A DNA stretch of 64,000 nucleotides. Origin: Sinisalibacter lacisalsi. GTDB taxonomy: Bacteria; Pseudomonadota; Alphaproteobacteria; Rhodobacterales; Rhodobacteraceae. Shown here piece after piece: positions 31,061 through 39,600 of the stretch. The notes beneath the pieces were generated by a model. It did no database searches. It was not told where the DNA came from and saw only the letters and a program-made list of their open reading frames with translations. The DNA is taken from contig NZ_BMGI01000001.1 of NCBI RefSeq assembly GCF_014640115.1, positions 146,501 through 210,500 of the forward strand. Direction: 5' to 3'. Within the stretch, counting starts at the first letter, position 1. Each line of letters starts with the position of its first letter. The position numbers and the translations under genes are program-made.

Positions 31061-31339
31061 CTAGACCCTCCGGAACCGGACCCGGCCCAGCGCGGTGGCG
31101 TCAATCTCGATACCCGGGCCGCCTTCACCGAACCGGATCACCCGCCGCATCCGGCCGGTGGCGTTGACCTGCTCGGCCTCGCGCCGGGCGGTGAGGCCCT
31201 CGGGGGTTTCATCGAGCGCATCCTCGGCGCGCTGATCGCGGTGGCCGCGTTCAACCGAACGGGCAATCGCATAGCTTGCGAGCGCCACGGTGCCGTAGCG
31301 CAGCGCGATGGCCGTGATCGGAGCGAGGGGCAATGGCAT
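31061..31339 (-). CDS. Small hypothetical protein
   Basis: A 92-residue protein with an alanine-rich start that may form one membrane or amphipathic helix (ALRYGTVALASYAIA), then a charged middle (RSVERGHRDQRAEDALDE) and a basic C-terminus. GGGAG precedes the start. I do not recognise the family, though it looks like a conserved short Rhodobacterales protein. It is upstream of and nearly overlapping the GST gene on the minus strand, so a shared transcript is likely. Confidence 0.6.
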   Translation of the reverse strand: MPLPLAPITAIALRYGTVALASYAIARSVERGHRDQRAEDALDETPEGLTARREAEQVNATGRMRRVIRFGEGGPGIEIDATALGRVRFRRV

Positions 31340-31409
31340 GGCAATCTCCCTGTCAGCGAAACGAATCTAGGCACGGGCAGCGCCCCTGTCCACGGATTTG
31401 CGAAAACCT

Positions 31410-32675
31410 TCAGACCGTTGGCGCAACGGCGCCGACGAGCTGGGTGCCGTGATAGCCCTCGATCACCGCCGCAACGATGGCGCCCTCCGGCTGATCGGCA
31501 TCGAACACGACCTCGGCGAATTGCTCCGTGCGGCCCATGCGCGGGTTTTCCATCAAGACCGCATGGCGCTGGCCCGCCTGCGCCGCGAGATGCGCCGTCA
31601 CCCGCGCGTCACCCGCGGCACGCAGCCGCGCCGCACGCTCGCGGATCGCACCGCCCGGCACCGGCGGCATCCGCGCCGCCGGCGTGCCCTGGCGCGGCGA
31701 ATAGGGGAAGACGTGCAGCCAGGTCAGCCCGCATTCCTCCACCAGCTTCAGCGAATTCTCGAAATGCGCCTCGGTCTCGGTCGGGAAGCCGGCGATGATA
31801 TCGGCCCCGAAGGTGATGCCGGGGCGCAGGCGGCGCGCCTCCTCGGTGAAGGCGATGGCATCTTCGCGCGAATGGCGGCGCTTCATGCGCTTCAGGATCA
31901 GGTTATCGCCATGCTGGAGCGAAAGGTGCAGATGCGGCATCAGCCGCGGCTCGGTGGCGATGGCCTGCATCAGGTTGTCATCCGCCTCGATGCTGTCGAT
32001 CGACGAAATCCGCAGCCGCGGCAGGTCGGGCACCAGCTTGAGAATGCGCATCACGAGGTCGCCCAGCCGCGGTTCTCCCGGCAGATCGGCGCCCCAGCTC
32101 GTGAGGTCGACGCCGGTGAGTACCACCTCGTTGTAGCCCGCCCCCGCCAGCCGCTTGATCTGCTCCACCACCACGCCCGCGGGCACCGAGCGCGAATTGC
32201 CCCGGCCATAGGGAATGATGCAGAAGGTGCAGCGATGATCGCAGCCGTTCTGAACCTGGACGTAGGCCCGGCTCCGCGTGCCGAAGCCGTCGATCAGGTG
32301 CCCGGCGGTTTCGGTGACCGACATGATATCGTCCACCCGCACCTTTTCGGTGGAGGCCATCAGCCCGGCCCATGTTTTGGGCTCCATCTTCTCGGCATTG
32401 CCGATCACGGCATCCACCTCGCCCATCTCGGCGAAGGTTTCCGGTTCGGTCTGCGCCGCGCAGCCGGTGACGATCAGCTTGGCGTCGGGGTTCTCGCGCC
32501 GCAGCCGGCGGATTTCCTTGCGGGCCTTGCGCACCGCCTCGGCGGTGACCGCGCAGGTGTTGACCACCACCGCCCCCTCCACGCCCGCCTGATCCGCGAG
32601 CGCCTTCATCGCCTCGGTCTCATAGGCGTTGAGGCGGCAGCCGAGGGTGGCGAAAACCGGGGGTTTGTTGGCCAT
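31410..32675 (-). CDS. mtaB: tRNA t6A37 methylthiotransferase
   Basis: A 421-residue radical-SAM enzyme that puts a methylthio group on t6A at position 37 of tRNAs reading ANN codons. The N-terminal UPF0004 domain has three cluster cysteines (LGCRLN, NTCAVT, VTGCAAQ), the radical SAM motif is CDHRCTFC (about residue 148), and a TRAM-like tail follows. This pattern fits MtaB better than MiaB or RimO because of the CRLNAYE start. Its ATG shares a base with the dapF stop (TGATG). Confidence 0.93.
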   Translation of the reverse strand: MANKPPVFATLGCRLNAYETEAMKALADQAGVEGAVVVNTCAVTAEAVRKARKEIRRLRRENPDAKLIVTGCAAQTEPETFAEMGEVDAVIGNAEKMEPKTWAGLMASTEKVRVDDIMSVTETAGHLIDGFGTRSRAYVQVQNGCDHRCTFCIIPYGRGNSRSVPAGVVVEQIKRLAGAGYNEVVLTGVDLTSWGADLPGEPRLGDLVMRILKLVPDLPRLRISSIDSIEADDNLMQAIATEPRLMPHLHLSLQHGDNLILKRMKRRHSREDAIAFTEEARRLRPGITFGADIIAGFPTETEAHFENSLKLVEECGLTWLHVFPYSPRQGTPAARMPPVPGGAIRERAARLRAAGDARVTAHLAAQAGQRHAVLMENPRMGRTEQFAEVVFDADQPEGAIVAAVIEGYHGTQLVGAVAPTV

Positions 32676-33517
32676 CAGATCGCTCCCAGGAAATCCGGGG
32701 TGAGCACGGCGTCGAAGACATGCGCAGTGGGGCCCGTCATCCACACGCCATCCTCGCGCCAGTCGAGCGCCAGCCAGCCGCCGTCGACCTCCATCCGCAT
32801 CTTGCGCCCGGTCAACCCGCGCTGCACGGCGGCCACGGCGGTGGCGCAGGCCCCCGAACCGCAAGCAAGCGTGATCCCGGTGCCGCGTTCCCACACCCGC
32901 ATGCGGATCTCATCCGGTCCGCGCACCTGCGCGAACTCCACATTGGTGCGCTCGGGAAACAGCGGGTCATGCTCCACGCGCGGCCCGATCCCGGCCACGT
33001 CCACCGCCTCGGCATCGTCGACGAAAAACACCGCGTGCGGATTGCCCATGCCCACCGCCACCGGATCGCCTTCGAGCGGCAGATGCGCGGTATCGGCCTC
33101 GCGCGCCAACGGCACCTCGCGCCAGTCGGTCTGGGGATGGCCCATGTTCACATGCACCGCATTCTCGATCAGGCGCGCGTCCAGCACGCCGCGCTCGGTG
33201 CGGATGGTGAGGGCCTCGCGCTCCGTCACATCGAAAAGGAAGCGCGCGACGCAGCGCGTGGCGTTGCCGCAGGCCCCGGCGCGGCTGCCATCGGCGTTCC
33301 AGAAATCAAGGTCGATGTCGGCCGCATCACTGTCGCGGATCTCGGCGAGCTGGTCGAACCCCACGCCCCGGTTCCGGTCACCCAGCGCCCGCGCCAGTGC
33401 CTCGGTGACAACAGGCTCCCGCCCCCGTGAATCGATGATCACGAAGTCATTTCCGGCCCCGTGCCACTTCATGAAGGCAAGGCCGTGATCGGGGAGCGCG
33501 TTGTCCATCCGGGCCAT
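32675..33517 (-). CDS. dapF: Diaminopimelate epimerase
   Basis: About 280 residues. It converts LL-DAP to meso-DAP for lysine and peptidoglycan synthesis. The two catalytic cysteines are in [10 protein letters not shown] (thiolate 1) and [10 protein letters not shown] (thiolate 2), and the N-terminal [10 protein letters not shown] is typical. The start is uncertain; an ATG three codons further in is possible, and neither has a good ribosome site. It is coupled to mtaB downstream and lies directly before tRNA-Lys on the other strand. Confidence 0.93.
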   Translation of the reverse strand: MARMDNALPDHGLAFMKWHGAGNDFVIIDSRGREPVVTEALARALGDRNRGVGFDQLAEIRDSDAADIDLDFWNADGSRAGACGNATRCVARFLFDVTEREALTIRTERGVLDARLIENAVHVNMGHPQTDWREVPLAREADTAHLPLEGDPVAVGMGNPHAVFFVDDAEAVDVAGIGPRVEHDPLFPERTNVEFAQVRGPDEIRMRVWERGTGITLACGSGACATAVAAVQRGLTGRKMRMEVDGGWLALDWREDGVWMTGPTAHVFDAVLTPDFLGAI

Positions 33518-33603
33518 ATACGCCCGCCAAAACGGATTCGCCAGAAAAGAAGGATTTTTCACTTGACCCCATGGGGCCTGCGCTCTAGTCACCGCTCCGC
33601 AGT

Positions 33604-33679
33604 GGGCCGTTAGCTCAGTTGGTAGAGCAACTGACTTTTAATCAGTGGGTCGCAGGTTCGAATCCTGCACGGCTCACCA
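33604..33679 (+). tRNA. tRNA-Lys (anticodon TTT), CCA encoded
   Basis: The 76 bases fold into a full cloverleaf: acceptor stem 33604-33610 with 33669-33675 (one G-U pair), D arm, anticodon stem with loop CTTTTAA and anticodon TTT at 33637-33639, and the T arm with GGTTCGAATCC. The CCA end is encoded (33677-33679). The exoprotein locus starts just downstream of its 3' end. Confidence 0.97.
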
Positions 33680-33841
33680 CTGAAATCATTGTTTTGGCGA
33701 GGCTTTGCCGAGTCCTTGTTCAAGGGGCCGGACTCAAAGCCGCGTTCAGCGCCCGAAAGAAGCCCTTGGTGGCAAGTGGCGGTTCGGGCGATCAGTATTC
33801 ACAAAAACTCCACCCGGTCGCTTCCCGGCAGGCGCGGCGCG

Positions 33842-34348
33842 TCACTCGCAGCGCAGCAACGCCTGCCAGCCCGCGCTCACACCAAGGAGAGACACCGGCA
33901 GGTTCAAGGCCGGGCTACCGCGCAATGGGCGGAACGCGAGGGTCAGTTCCCGCCCCCGCTGCAGTTCCACCAATTCGGATTGCGCAAGGCCGCGCACGGC
34001 GAGGCAAAGCTCGGGGTCGCAGAAGATCCATTCCGCACCCCGAGCCTCGCCCCCGTCAATGCGATACCCGATGCCCGACACCAGCGATGCCCCCGTTGGC
34101 ACGCGAAACGCGAGGATCGGTTCGGCACCCTGCGTTTGCAGGACGACCTGCGCCAGCATCGTGCCGGTGCGTTGCGAAAGCAGGGACTGGATCAGAAGGC
34201 AATCCGAGCCATCCTCCCCGGCAACCAGTCGCCAGTCACGAAAGCGCTCCGCCGCCGCCTCGCCGGCAAGGAGCATCACCGCCGCGATCCAGCCCGCGAG
34301 CCTTGCGCGGCGCGGGCATGGGCGTCTATCGCGCCGTCGCACCGCCAC
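33842..34348 (-). CDS. IalB-family exported protein, second copy
   Basis: About 168 residues. It has a basic, signal-peptide-like N-terminus (GWIAAVMLLAGEAAA) and then an invasion-associated-locus-B domain (RFRDWRLVAGEDGSDCLLIQ, then WIFCDPELC). The start is a GTG inside the end of the previous gene, giving a 23-base overlap. In contrast to the first copy, the first conserved Cys after the W is missing and a Cys lies near the C-terminus (LLRCE), so its disulphide pattern may differ. It is the last gene of the tpsA-tpsB-ialB unit and ends 162 bases from the tRNA-Lys gene. Confidence 0.8.
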   Translation of the reverse strand: MAVRRRDRRPCPRRARLAGWIAAVMLLAGEAAAERFRDWRLVAGEDGSDCLLIQSLLSQRTGTMLAQVVLQTQGAEPILAFRVPTGASLVSGIGYRIDGGEARGAEWIFCDPELCLAVRGLAQSELVELQRGRELTLAFRPLRGSPALNLPVSLLGVSAGWQALLRCE

Positions 34349-34892
34349 CCCCGAGCGCGGTCAACCCCTCTTCCAGCCCGAGGACCGAAAGCCGAAAGAG
34401 CAATGGCTGGGCCGTGATCGCAGGGCGATATCCGCCGATCAGCGGGTCTGCCGACTCCAGGGTTGCGACTTCCTCCGCGGAGAGCTCCACCAAGGCTTCG
34501 CATATTTCCCGCGAGCAGCTTTGCCAGACGAACTCTTTCTGCCCATCGGTGCCCTCGGCGTCCACCGGCTTGATTGCAAACCCCGAGGGGAAATGCGCGC
34601 CTATCGGCACGCGCGCGGCGATGAACCGGCTCCCGGAGTCCGCGGCGGAGAACGCAAGCAGTTCCGCGAGAAAGGCGCCGTCAGACTCGCGCACCAGCCG
34701 CTGGCTCAGAACGCACAGCGTTTCATTGACAGCAATGGCCTCGCATTGCACCGTCCAGGCCCCGAAGCGTTCGCCGTTTGCGACCCGCCTGGCACCTTCG
34801 GCAGCATCGTCCTGTGCCCCCGCCAAACCTGTTGATACGGCGATGGAAGCCGCAATCATCGCGCCCGCCCGGAAAAGAGATTGAATGCGCAA
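34326..34892 (-). CDS. IalB-family exported protein, first copy
   Basis: A 188-residue exported protein with a signal peptide (MRIQSLFRAGAMIAASIAVSTGLAGAQ). The IalB domain starts NGERFGAWTVQCEAI and contains LCVLSQRL and WQSCSREIC, giving four cysteines for two disulphides. IalB proteins occur in many alphaproteobacteria, and in Bartonella are linked to host-cell invasion; general function is unclear. I start at a TTG (34892) because GAGGAG lies 9 bases upstream. It follows tpsB by 45 bases on the same strand, so it is probably expressed with it. Confidence 0.82.
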   Translation of the reverse strand: MRIQSLFRAGAMIAASIAVSTGLAGAQDDAAEGARRVANGERFGAWTVQCEAIAVNETLCVLSQRLVRESDGAFLAELLAFSAADSGSRFIAARVPIGAHFPSGFAIKPVDAEGTDGQKEFVWQSCSREICEALVELSAEEVATLESADPLIGGYRPAITAQPLLFRLSVLGLEEGLTALGGGGATAR

Positions 34893-34937
34893 AACCGTGT
34901 TCTCCTCTGTGATTGTTGCCTGCCCGGCCCGGTGTCG

Positions 34938-36605
34938 TCAGAACCTCAGCCCGACGCGCGCGAAAGCCGACCACCGTCCACCCGCGGTAAACCCGGGCAC
35001 GTCCCGCAGCGGACGCGCCACGAAGGCATCCGCGAATACGCCCTCGCCTGTCGTCATCGACATCCCGATCCCCGCAGAGGCCAGCCGACCCTGCCCGACA
35101 TTGCGCCCGGCGACGTAGTCATGGGCCTCGCCGGTATCGGCGAAAACGAAGGGGGTGAGCGAGAGCTCCTCCGGCAGGACCTCCGCCGGCAGCGCATATT
35201 CAAATTGCGCCCGCGCAAACCAGCCGCTGTCACCCGATTGAAGCCCGGTGGGATAGCCGCGCACCGCATAGGGCGAGGCCGATGAAAACTTGAACCGCGC
35301 AGGCAGCGGGGCGGCGACGGCGAGTTGCCACCCGGCCCTGAGAGAGAAAGACAATTCGCGCGTGATCGGCGCGGCAATGGTCAGATCGCCGGGCAGCAGC
35401 ACTCCACCGATCCCGGTGGCGCCGGTGATGGCGTCGTCGTAACGCAGCAACCGCAGCGCCTGACTGACCTGAATGGAGGCGAAATCACCGAACCAGGCCG
35501 CAGTCGTCCCGAGCGAAAGGTATCCGCCTGCCTGATCGAGAAGCGGCGCACCGGCGATGTCGGATTGCTCCGAGAACCAATGCATCCCGAGGCCGAACGA
35601 CACCCGCCTGCGCTCTTCGACCAGCGTTGGCACCGCCAGAGACAACTCGGCAAAGCGCGTCTGTGTCTCGACCCGCGGCGCGGCACGCGTTTCCGCGCGA
35701 TCATAGCCGGCGGTTATCGAAAGCGCCGCGCCCGAGGGCGTGATGACCCGACCGTAGGACGCGGAGAGGCTGAGCGCGCCCGCACCACGCGAGATCGACA
35801 GCGCGAGCGGATCGTTCCAGCCGGTGAGCGCGGCATTGCGCAGCGTTGCACCCAGCCGCAACGTCCCCTGCGCCGGGGTGCCGTAATTGTCGGCGGTGAT
35901 CTCGCCGGTGAGGCGCTTGGGCTCGCTGACCTCGGCCACGAGATCGGTTTGTCCGCGTTCGGAGCCGGGAACGAAATTTGCGTCGAACGCGACACCATCG
36001 GTGAGCGCAAGACGGTTCAGCCGCGCGTCGATGATCCGCGTGTCGGCCAGATCTCCGGTGCGCAGCCCGAGCCGCCAGCGGTAGTATTCCGGGCGCGACA
36101 GGCCCGACGCAACCCGGACCGCCCCGATCCGAGCTTCGAACAATTCCACCTCGACCCGCCCGTTCGCCGGGTCCACGCCGGTAACGATCGGCTGGGCAAG
36201 CACGATACCCCGTTCGGCATACACCCGGGCGACGGCATCGGTGATGGCGCTGAGATCGTCGGCTCGAAAACGCCGCCCCAGCAAAGTCGCCTCGATCGCG
36301 GCGAGGCTGGACGCCTCAAGATAGCCCGAAGGTGTGAACCTGATCTCGCGCAGCACGAAAAGTGCCGCGCCGGGCGGCATGCGCGCCTCACCTGCGCCCG
36401 CAGGCGCAACGGCGCGCTCGGTGGCGCGTGCCGCCGCCCGCACAGCTTCCTCAGCCGCCTCGATCGCCGCGTCGGACGGTCGGTTGCCCGCCTGGTCACC
36501 ACCCCCGATCGTCGTCTCGATCGGGGCCGCGTCCTGCGCCGTCGCCGAAAACGCCACAAGGGTAACCATCACGGCGGCTGCGAGTTTATGCATCCTGTTC
36601 TTCAT
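34938..36605 (-). CDS. TpsB-type outer-membrane transporter (ShlB/FhaC/HecB family)
   Basis: About 555 residues. It moves the partner exoprotein across the outer membrane in two-partner secretion. A signal peptide (to about residue 24, SATAQ) is followed by a linker, POTRA-like domains (from ALFVLREIRFTPSGY, about residue 83, to about 240) and a C-terminal beta-barrel ending in phenylalanine (ARVGLRF). The conserved loop-6 motif VRGYPTG is at about residue 446. Unlike most TPS loci, this gene lies downstream of its tpsA partner, separated by 57 bases. Two IalB genes follow. Confidence 0.9.
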   Translation of the reverse strand: MKNRMHKLAAAVMVTLVAFSATAQDAAPIETTIGGGDQAGNRPSDAAIEAAEEAVRAAARATERAVAPAGAGEARMPPGAALFVLREIRFTPSGYLEASSLAAIEATLLGRRFRADDLSAITDAVARVYAERGIVLAQPIVTGVDPANGRVEVELFEARIGAVRVASGLSRPEYYRWRLGLRTGDLADTRIIDARLNRLALTDGVAFDANFVPGSERGQTDLVAEVSEPKRLTGEITADNYGTPAQGTLRLGATLRNAALTGWNDPLALSISRGAGALSLSASYGRVITPSGAALSITAGYDRAETRAAPRVETQTRFAELSLAVPTLVEERRRVSFGLGMHWFSEQSDIAGAPLLDQAGGYLSLGTTAAWFGDFASIQVSQALRLLRYDDAITGATGIGGVLLPGDLTIAAPITRELSFSLRAGWQLAVAAPLPARFKFSSASPYAVRGYPTGLQSGDSGWFARAQFEYALPAEVLPEELSLTPFVFADTGEAHDYVAGRNVGQGRLASAGIGMSMTTGEGVFADAFVARPLRDVPGFTAGGRWSAFARVGLRF

Positions 36606-36662
36606 CCTGCCATCGCCGAAAAACGGGCCGCCCACGCGGCCCGGACCAGTCAGCATCTTGCC

Positions 36663-39600
36663 CTATTCGTCCTGCTCATCGTCTACCCCGAAAACAAGGC
36701 CTACGCGCGGGGCCACAAAGACACCCGGCCCGACCACCTGCCCGAACGGTCGGATCAACGGCGGATTGCCACCCGCGAACGGCTGCTGGCCGGAGGCCGG
36801 GCCGGTGAGAAGGAACGGCGCGTTGGCCGGTCCCTCCTCCGTGCCGCCGTCGTCGCCACCACCGTCGCCCTCGCCATCGGTGTCGCCGCCTCCATCATGC
36901 GTCGCCCCGAGCGTGAGAAGCCGGTAGGCGTCTTCGTCAACCACGGTGAAGCCAAGGGCCGGTCGGGTCTCTTGCGTCTCGCCCTGATCCATCTCGTAAG
37001 CCACCGAAACAGTTGCCCCCGGGAACAGCAACTCGGCGCCGCCCGCGGTCGTGATGGATGACGGAGCGGCCACGTCGAGAACGAGCGGCCCGGTTTCGGT
37101 CACCGCGTAGTCCGCGACGATCCCGTCCTTGGTGACATTGACCCAGATGCCGTCCGCCGCGCCGATGCGCCAGGGCCCAGCCGCGGACTCCGTCACCACG
37201 AAGGGGGCGTCTTCGCTGCCGATTGCACCGCCGAACGCGTGCAGGCTGAAGCTTTCGGCCTTCAGCGCGGGGATCGCGCCGGTGACATCGCCGCCCAGCG
37301 CGGTCAACAGAACCGGGCCCGCCTTGCCGCTGCCCAAGCCGCTTTCCACCGACCCCGCGACGGTGAGCCCGCCGGTTGCCAGAAGGTCGATCGCGCCACC
37401 ACCGATGTTGTCCAGCCAAAGCACCTCGAGATCGCCCACTGCGTGCAGCTGCATGTTGCCCGACTCGATACGCGCGCCAAGCTGCCCGGCTTCGATACCA
37501 AACCCCGACGGGCCGGGATTGGCGAGGCTCTCCACGTTCAGCACGAGCCGGCCGTCCGGGGCTGTGGCGCGCGCGTAAGGGCCTTCGCCCACCCCGGTGA
37601 GCGCGCCTGCGGTCCGCAGGACGATCGCCTCATCCGACGCCGCGCTCTGCACCCGCGCCACGTCGAGCACGCCGGCACTGTCGAGCAGGGCGCTGCCGGT
37701 GCCGGTGTCGATCTCCGCGCCGAGCGTTTGGCGGATCGCGCCAGTGGTGCTGACCAGCGACAGATCTCCGCCGCCTGTGAGCACCCCGGCCGTCTGTGTG
37801 ATCTCTGACGCGGTGATCGAGACCGGTGCGCCGTTGGTCACCACGCCATCGCCACGCAACTCCACGGACGTTTCTGCCTCCAAGGCGATGCCGAGGCCGT
37901 TGGGGCCGATGCCAAGTTCCTCGAGAGTGGTTCCGCTGGAGGCAAGGATCTGCTCGACGCTGGCCATGTCGACCTCGCCGGTTCGCAGGCTGTCGAAGGC
38001 AATCGGCGTGCCCGCCGCCACGTCGATCCAGATGCCGAGCCCGCCTTCGATCTCGACTGTATTCAGCCCTTCGCCGGGGCGCAAAAGCACACGGCGCGCT
38101 TCGTCACCGAAACTCAGGCCATTGGCGAGCAGCGAAGATGTCACTTCGAGTTCATCGACGACGATGCCCCAATTCACGTCGATGTCGACAACATCTGCGG
38201 CGATCCGCGCGGCATCAAGGCCAAGCCCGGTATTTTCGTCCGTGCGCACCAGAACGGAACGCGCCTCAAGGTCGCCGACCTCGATGAAACTGGCCGTGTC
38301 GCCCGCGAGAAGCGAAACATCGGCATCAACGGCAAGAATGTCACCCACCCGGATTTCGCGCTCGGTCCGGATCACCAGCGGATCGGAGCCGGTCTTGGCC
38401 AGCGGCCCGGCATCATCCATCCGGAAACCTTCGGCGTCGATCGTGACCGCACCGCCGAGATCAAGCCGGCGCCCGTCGGCCACCCAGACCCGACCATTGG
38501 CCAACAGGTTCAGCGAACTGCCTGCGAACGTGAGGTTGTCTTCGATGCGGATCTCCGCCCGGCTGCCGGTCTGGCTGTCGCCGAGCGCCGCGATGTTGAT
38601 ACGGTCGGCCGAGAGGGTAAGGCTGGCGGCCGGGTCGAACAGGAAGGGGGTGTCGATCAACACCTCGCCGTGGTTGATCAGACCGAAGCTGGCCGCCTGC
38701 TCGTCGAGCGCAATGTTGACGATCCGCAGATCACCATCATTGAGGAACCACGCCGATACCGGTGCCGCCCCCTCAGGCGCGATATCGAAGACGCTCAGCC
38801 AGGCGGTATCGGTGAGGCTGTCATTGCGGAAGCGGGTCACGAGGGGCACATCGGGGGCGCCGATCTGGCCACCCGCGGCGATGGTGTTGGCATCCGAGGC
38901 CGCAAGATCGAGGGCTATGCCGTCCTTTCCCGTGATCGTGCCCGCTACCGAGAGCACAAGCTGCCCCCCCGCGTTGATCGCCGGGATACCCCCGGCCCCC
39001 GCCAGCCGAAGATCGCCCGCCGCCACGGTCAGCCGGGTGTTGGCCTGCACCGATCCAATAGCGTGGGCCACGACGTCGCCCTCTGTCACGCTGAGATGCA
39101 GATCGCCCTCCACGGCGACGGCATTGATTGCGGCCTCCGCTTGCGTCGAGGCAACCTCGAGCGGGTTGCCGAGCGACCCGACCGCACCTCCGGCGCTGAG
39201 AGTGATATCGGTGGCGCGGATATCGGCGGCGGCGTCGAGGTTGGCATCGAGAATATCACCGCCAAGCGCGCTCACCACCACCGCGCCGCCCGAGTAGATA
39301 TCCGAAACCGCAAGGCTGCCCCGTTGCGTGATCTCGCCGGCACCCCCGCCACCCGGCTCGAACAGCGCCTGCACCGAGGGCGTCAGAACCGTGATCAGCG
39401 CGGTCACCGGATCGAACACCTCCAGAACGCTCAGGCTGTCCTTCACGGTTGCGATCCGAACGTCGCCCTCTGCCCGTGCCGCAATCGAGCCGCCTTGCGC
39501 CTGGGCCACGAGGATCGGTGCAAGAGGCGCGCCGATACCGCCTTCGCCGCCCTCCAGAACGATATTGCGGCCCGTGGCGTTGACGATCGTTCCGCCGGCG

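Noticed and set aside
33680-33841. A possible attachment-site repeat of the tRNA-Lys 3' end
   Set aside because: No copy of the TTCGAATCC-CCA end was found at the far side of the exoprotein locus and no integrase gene is present.
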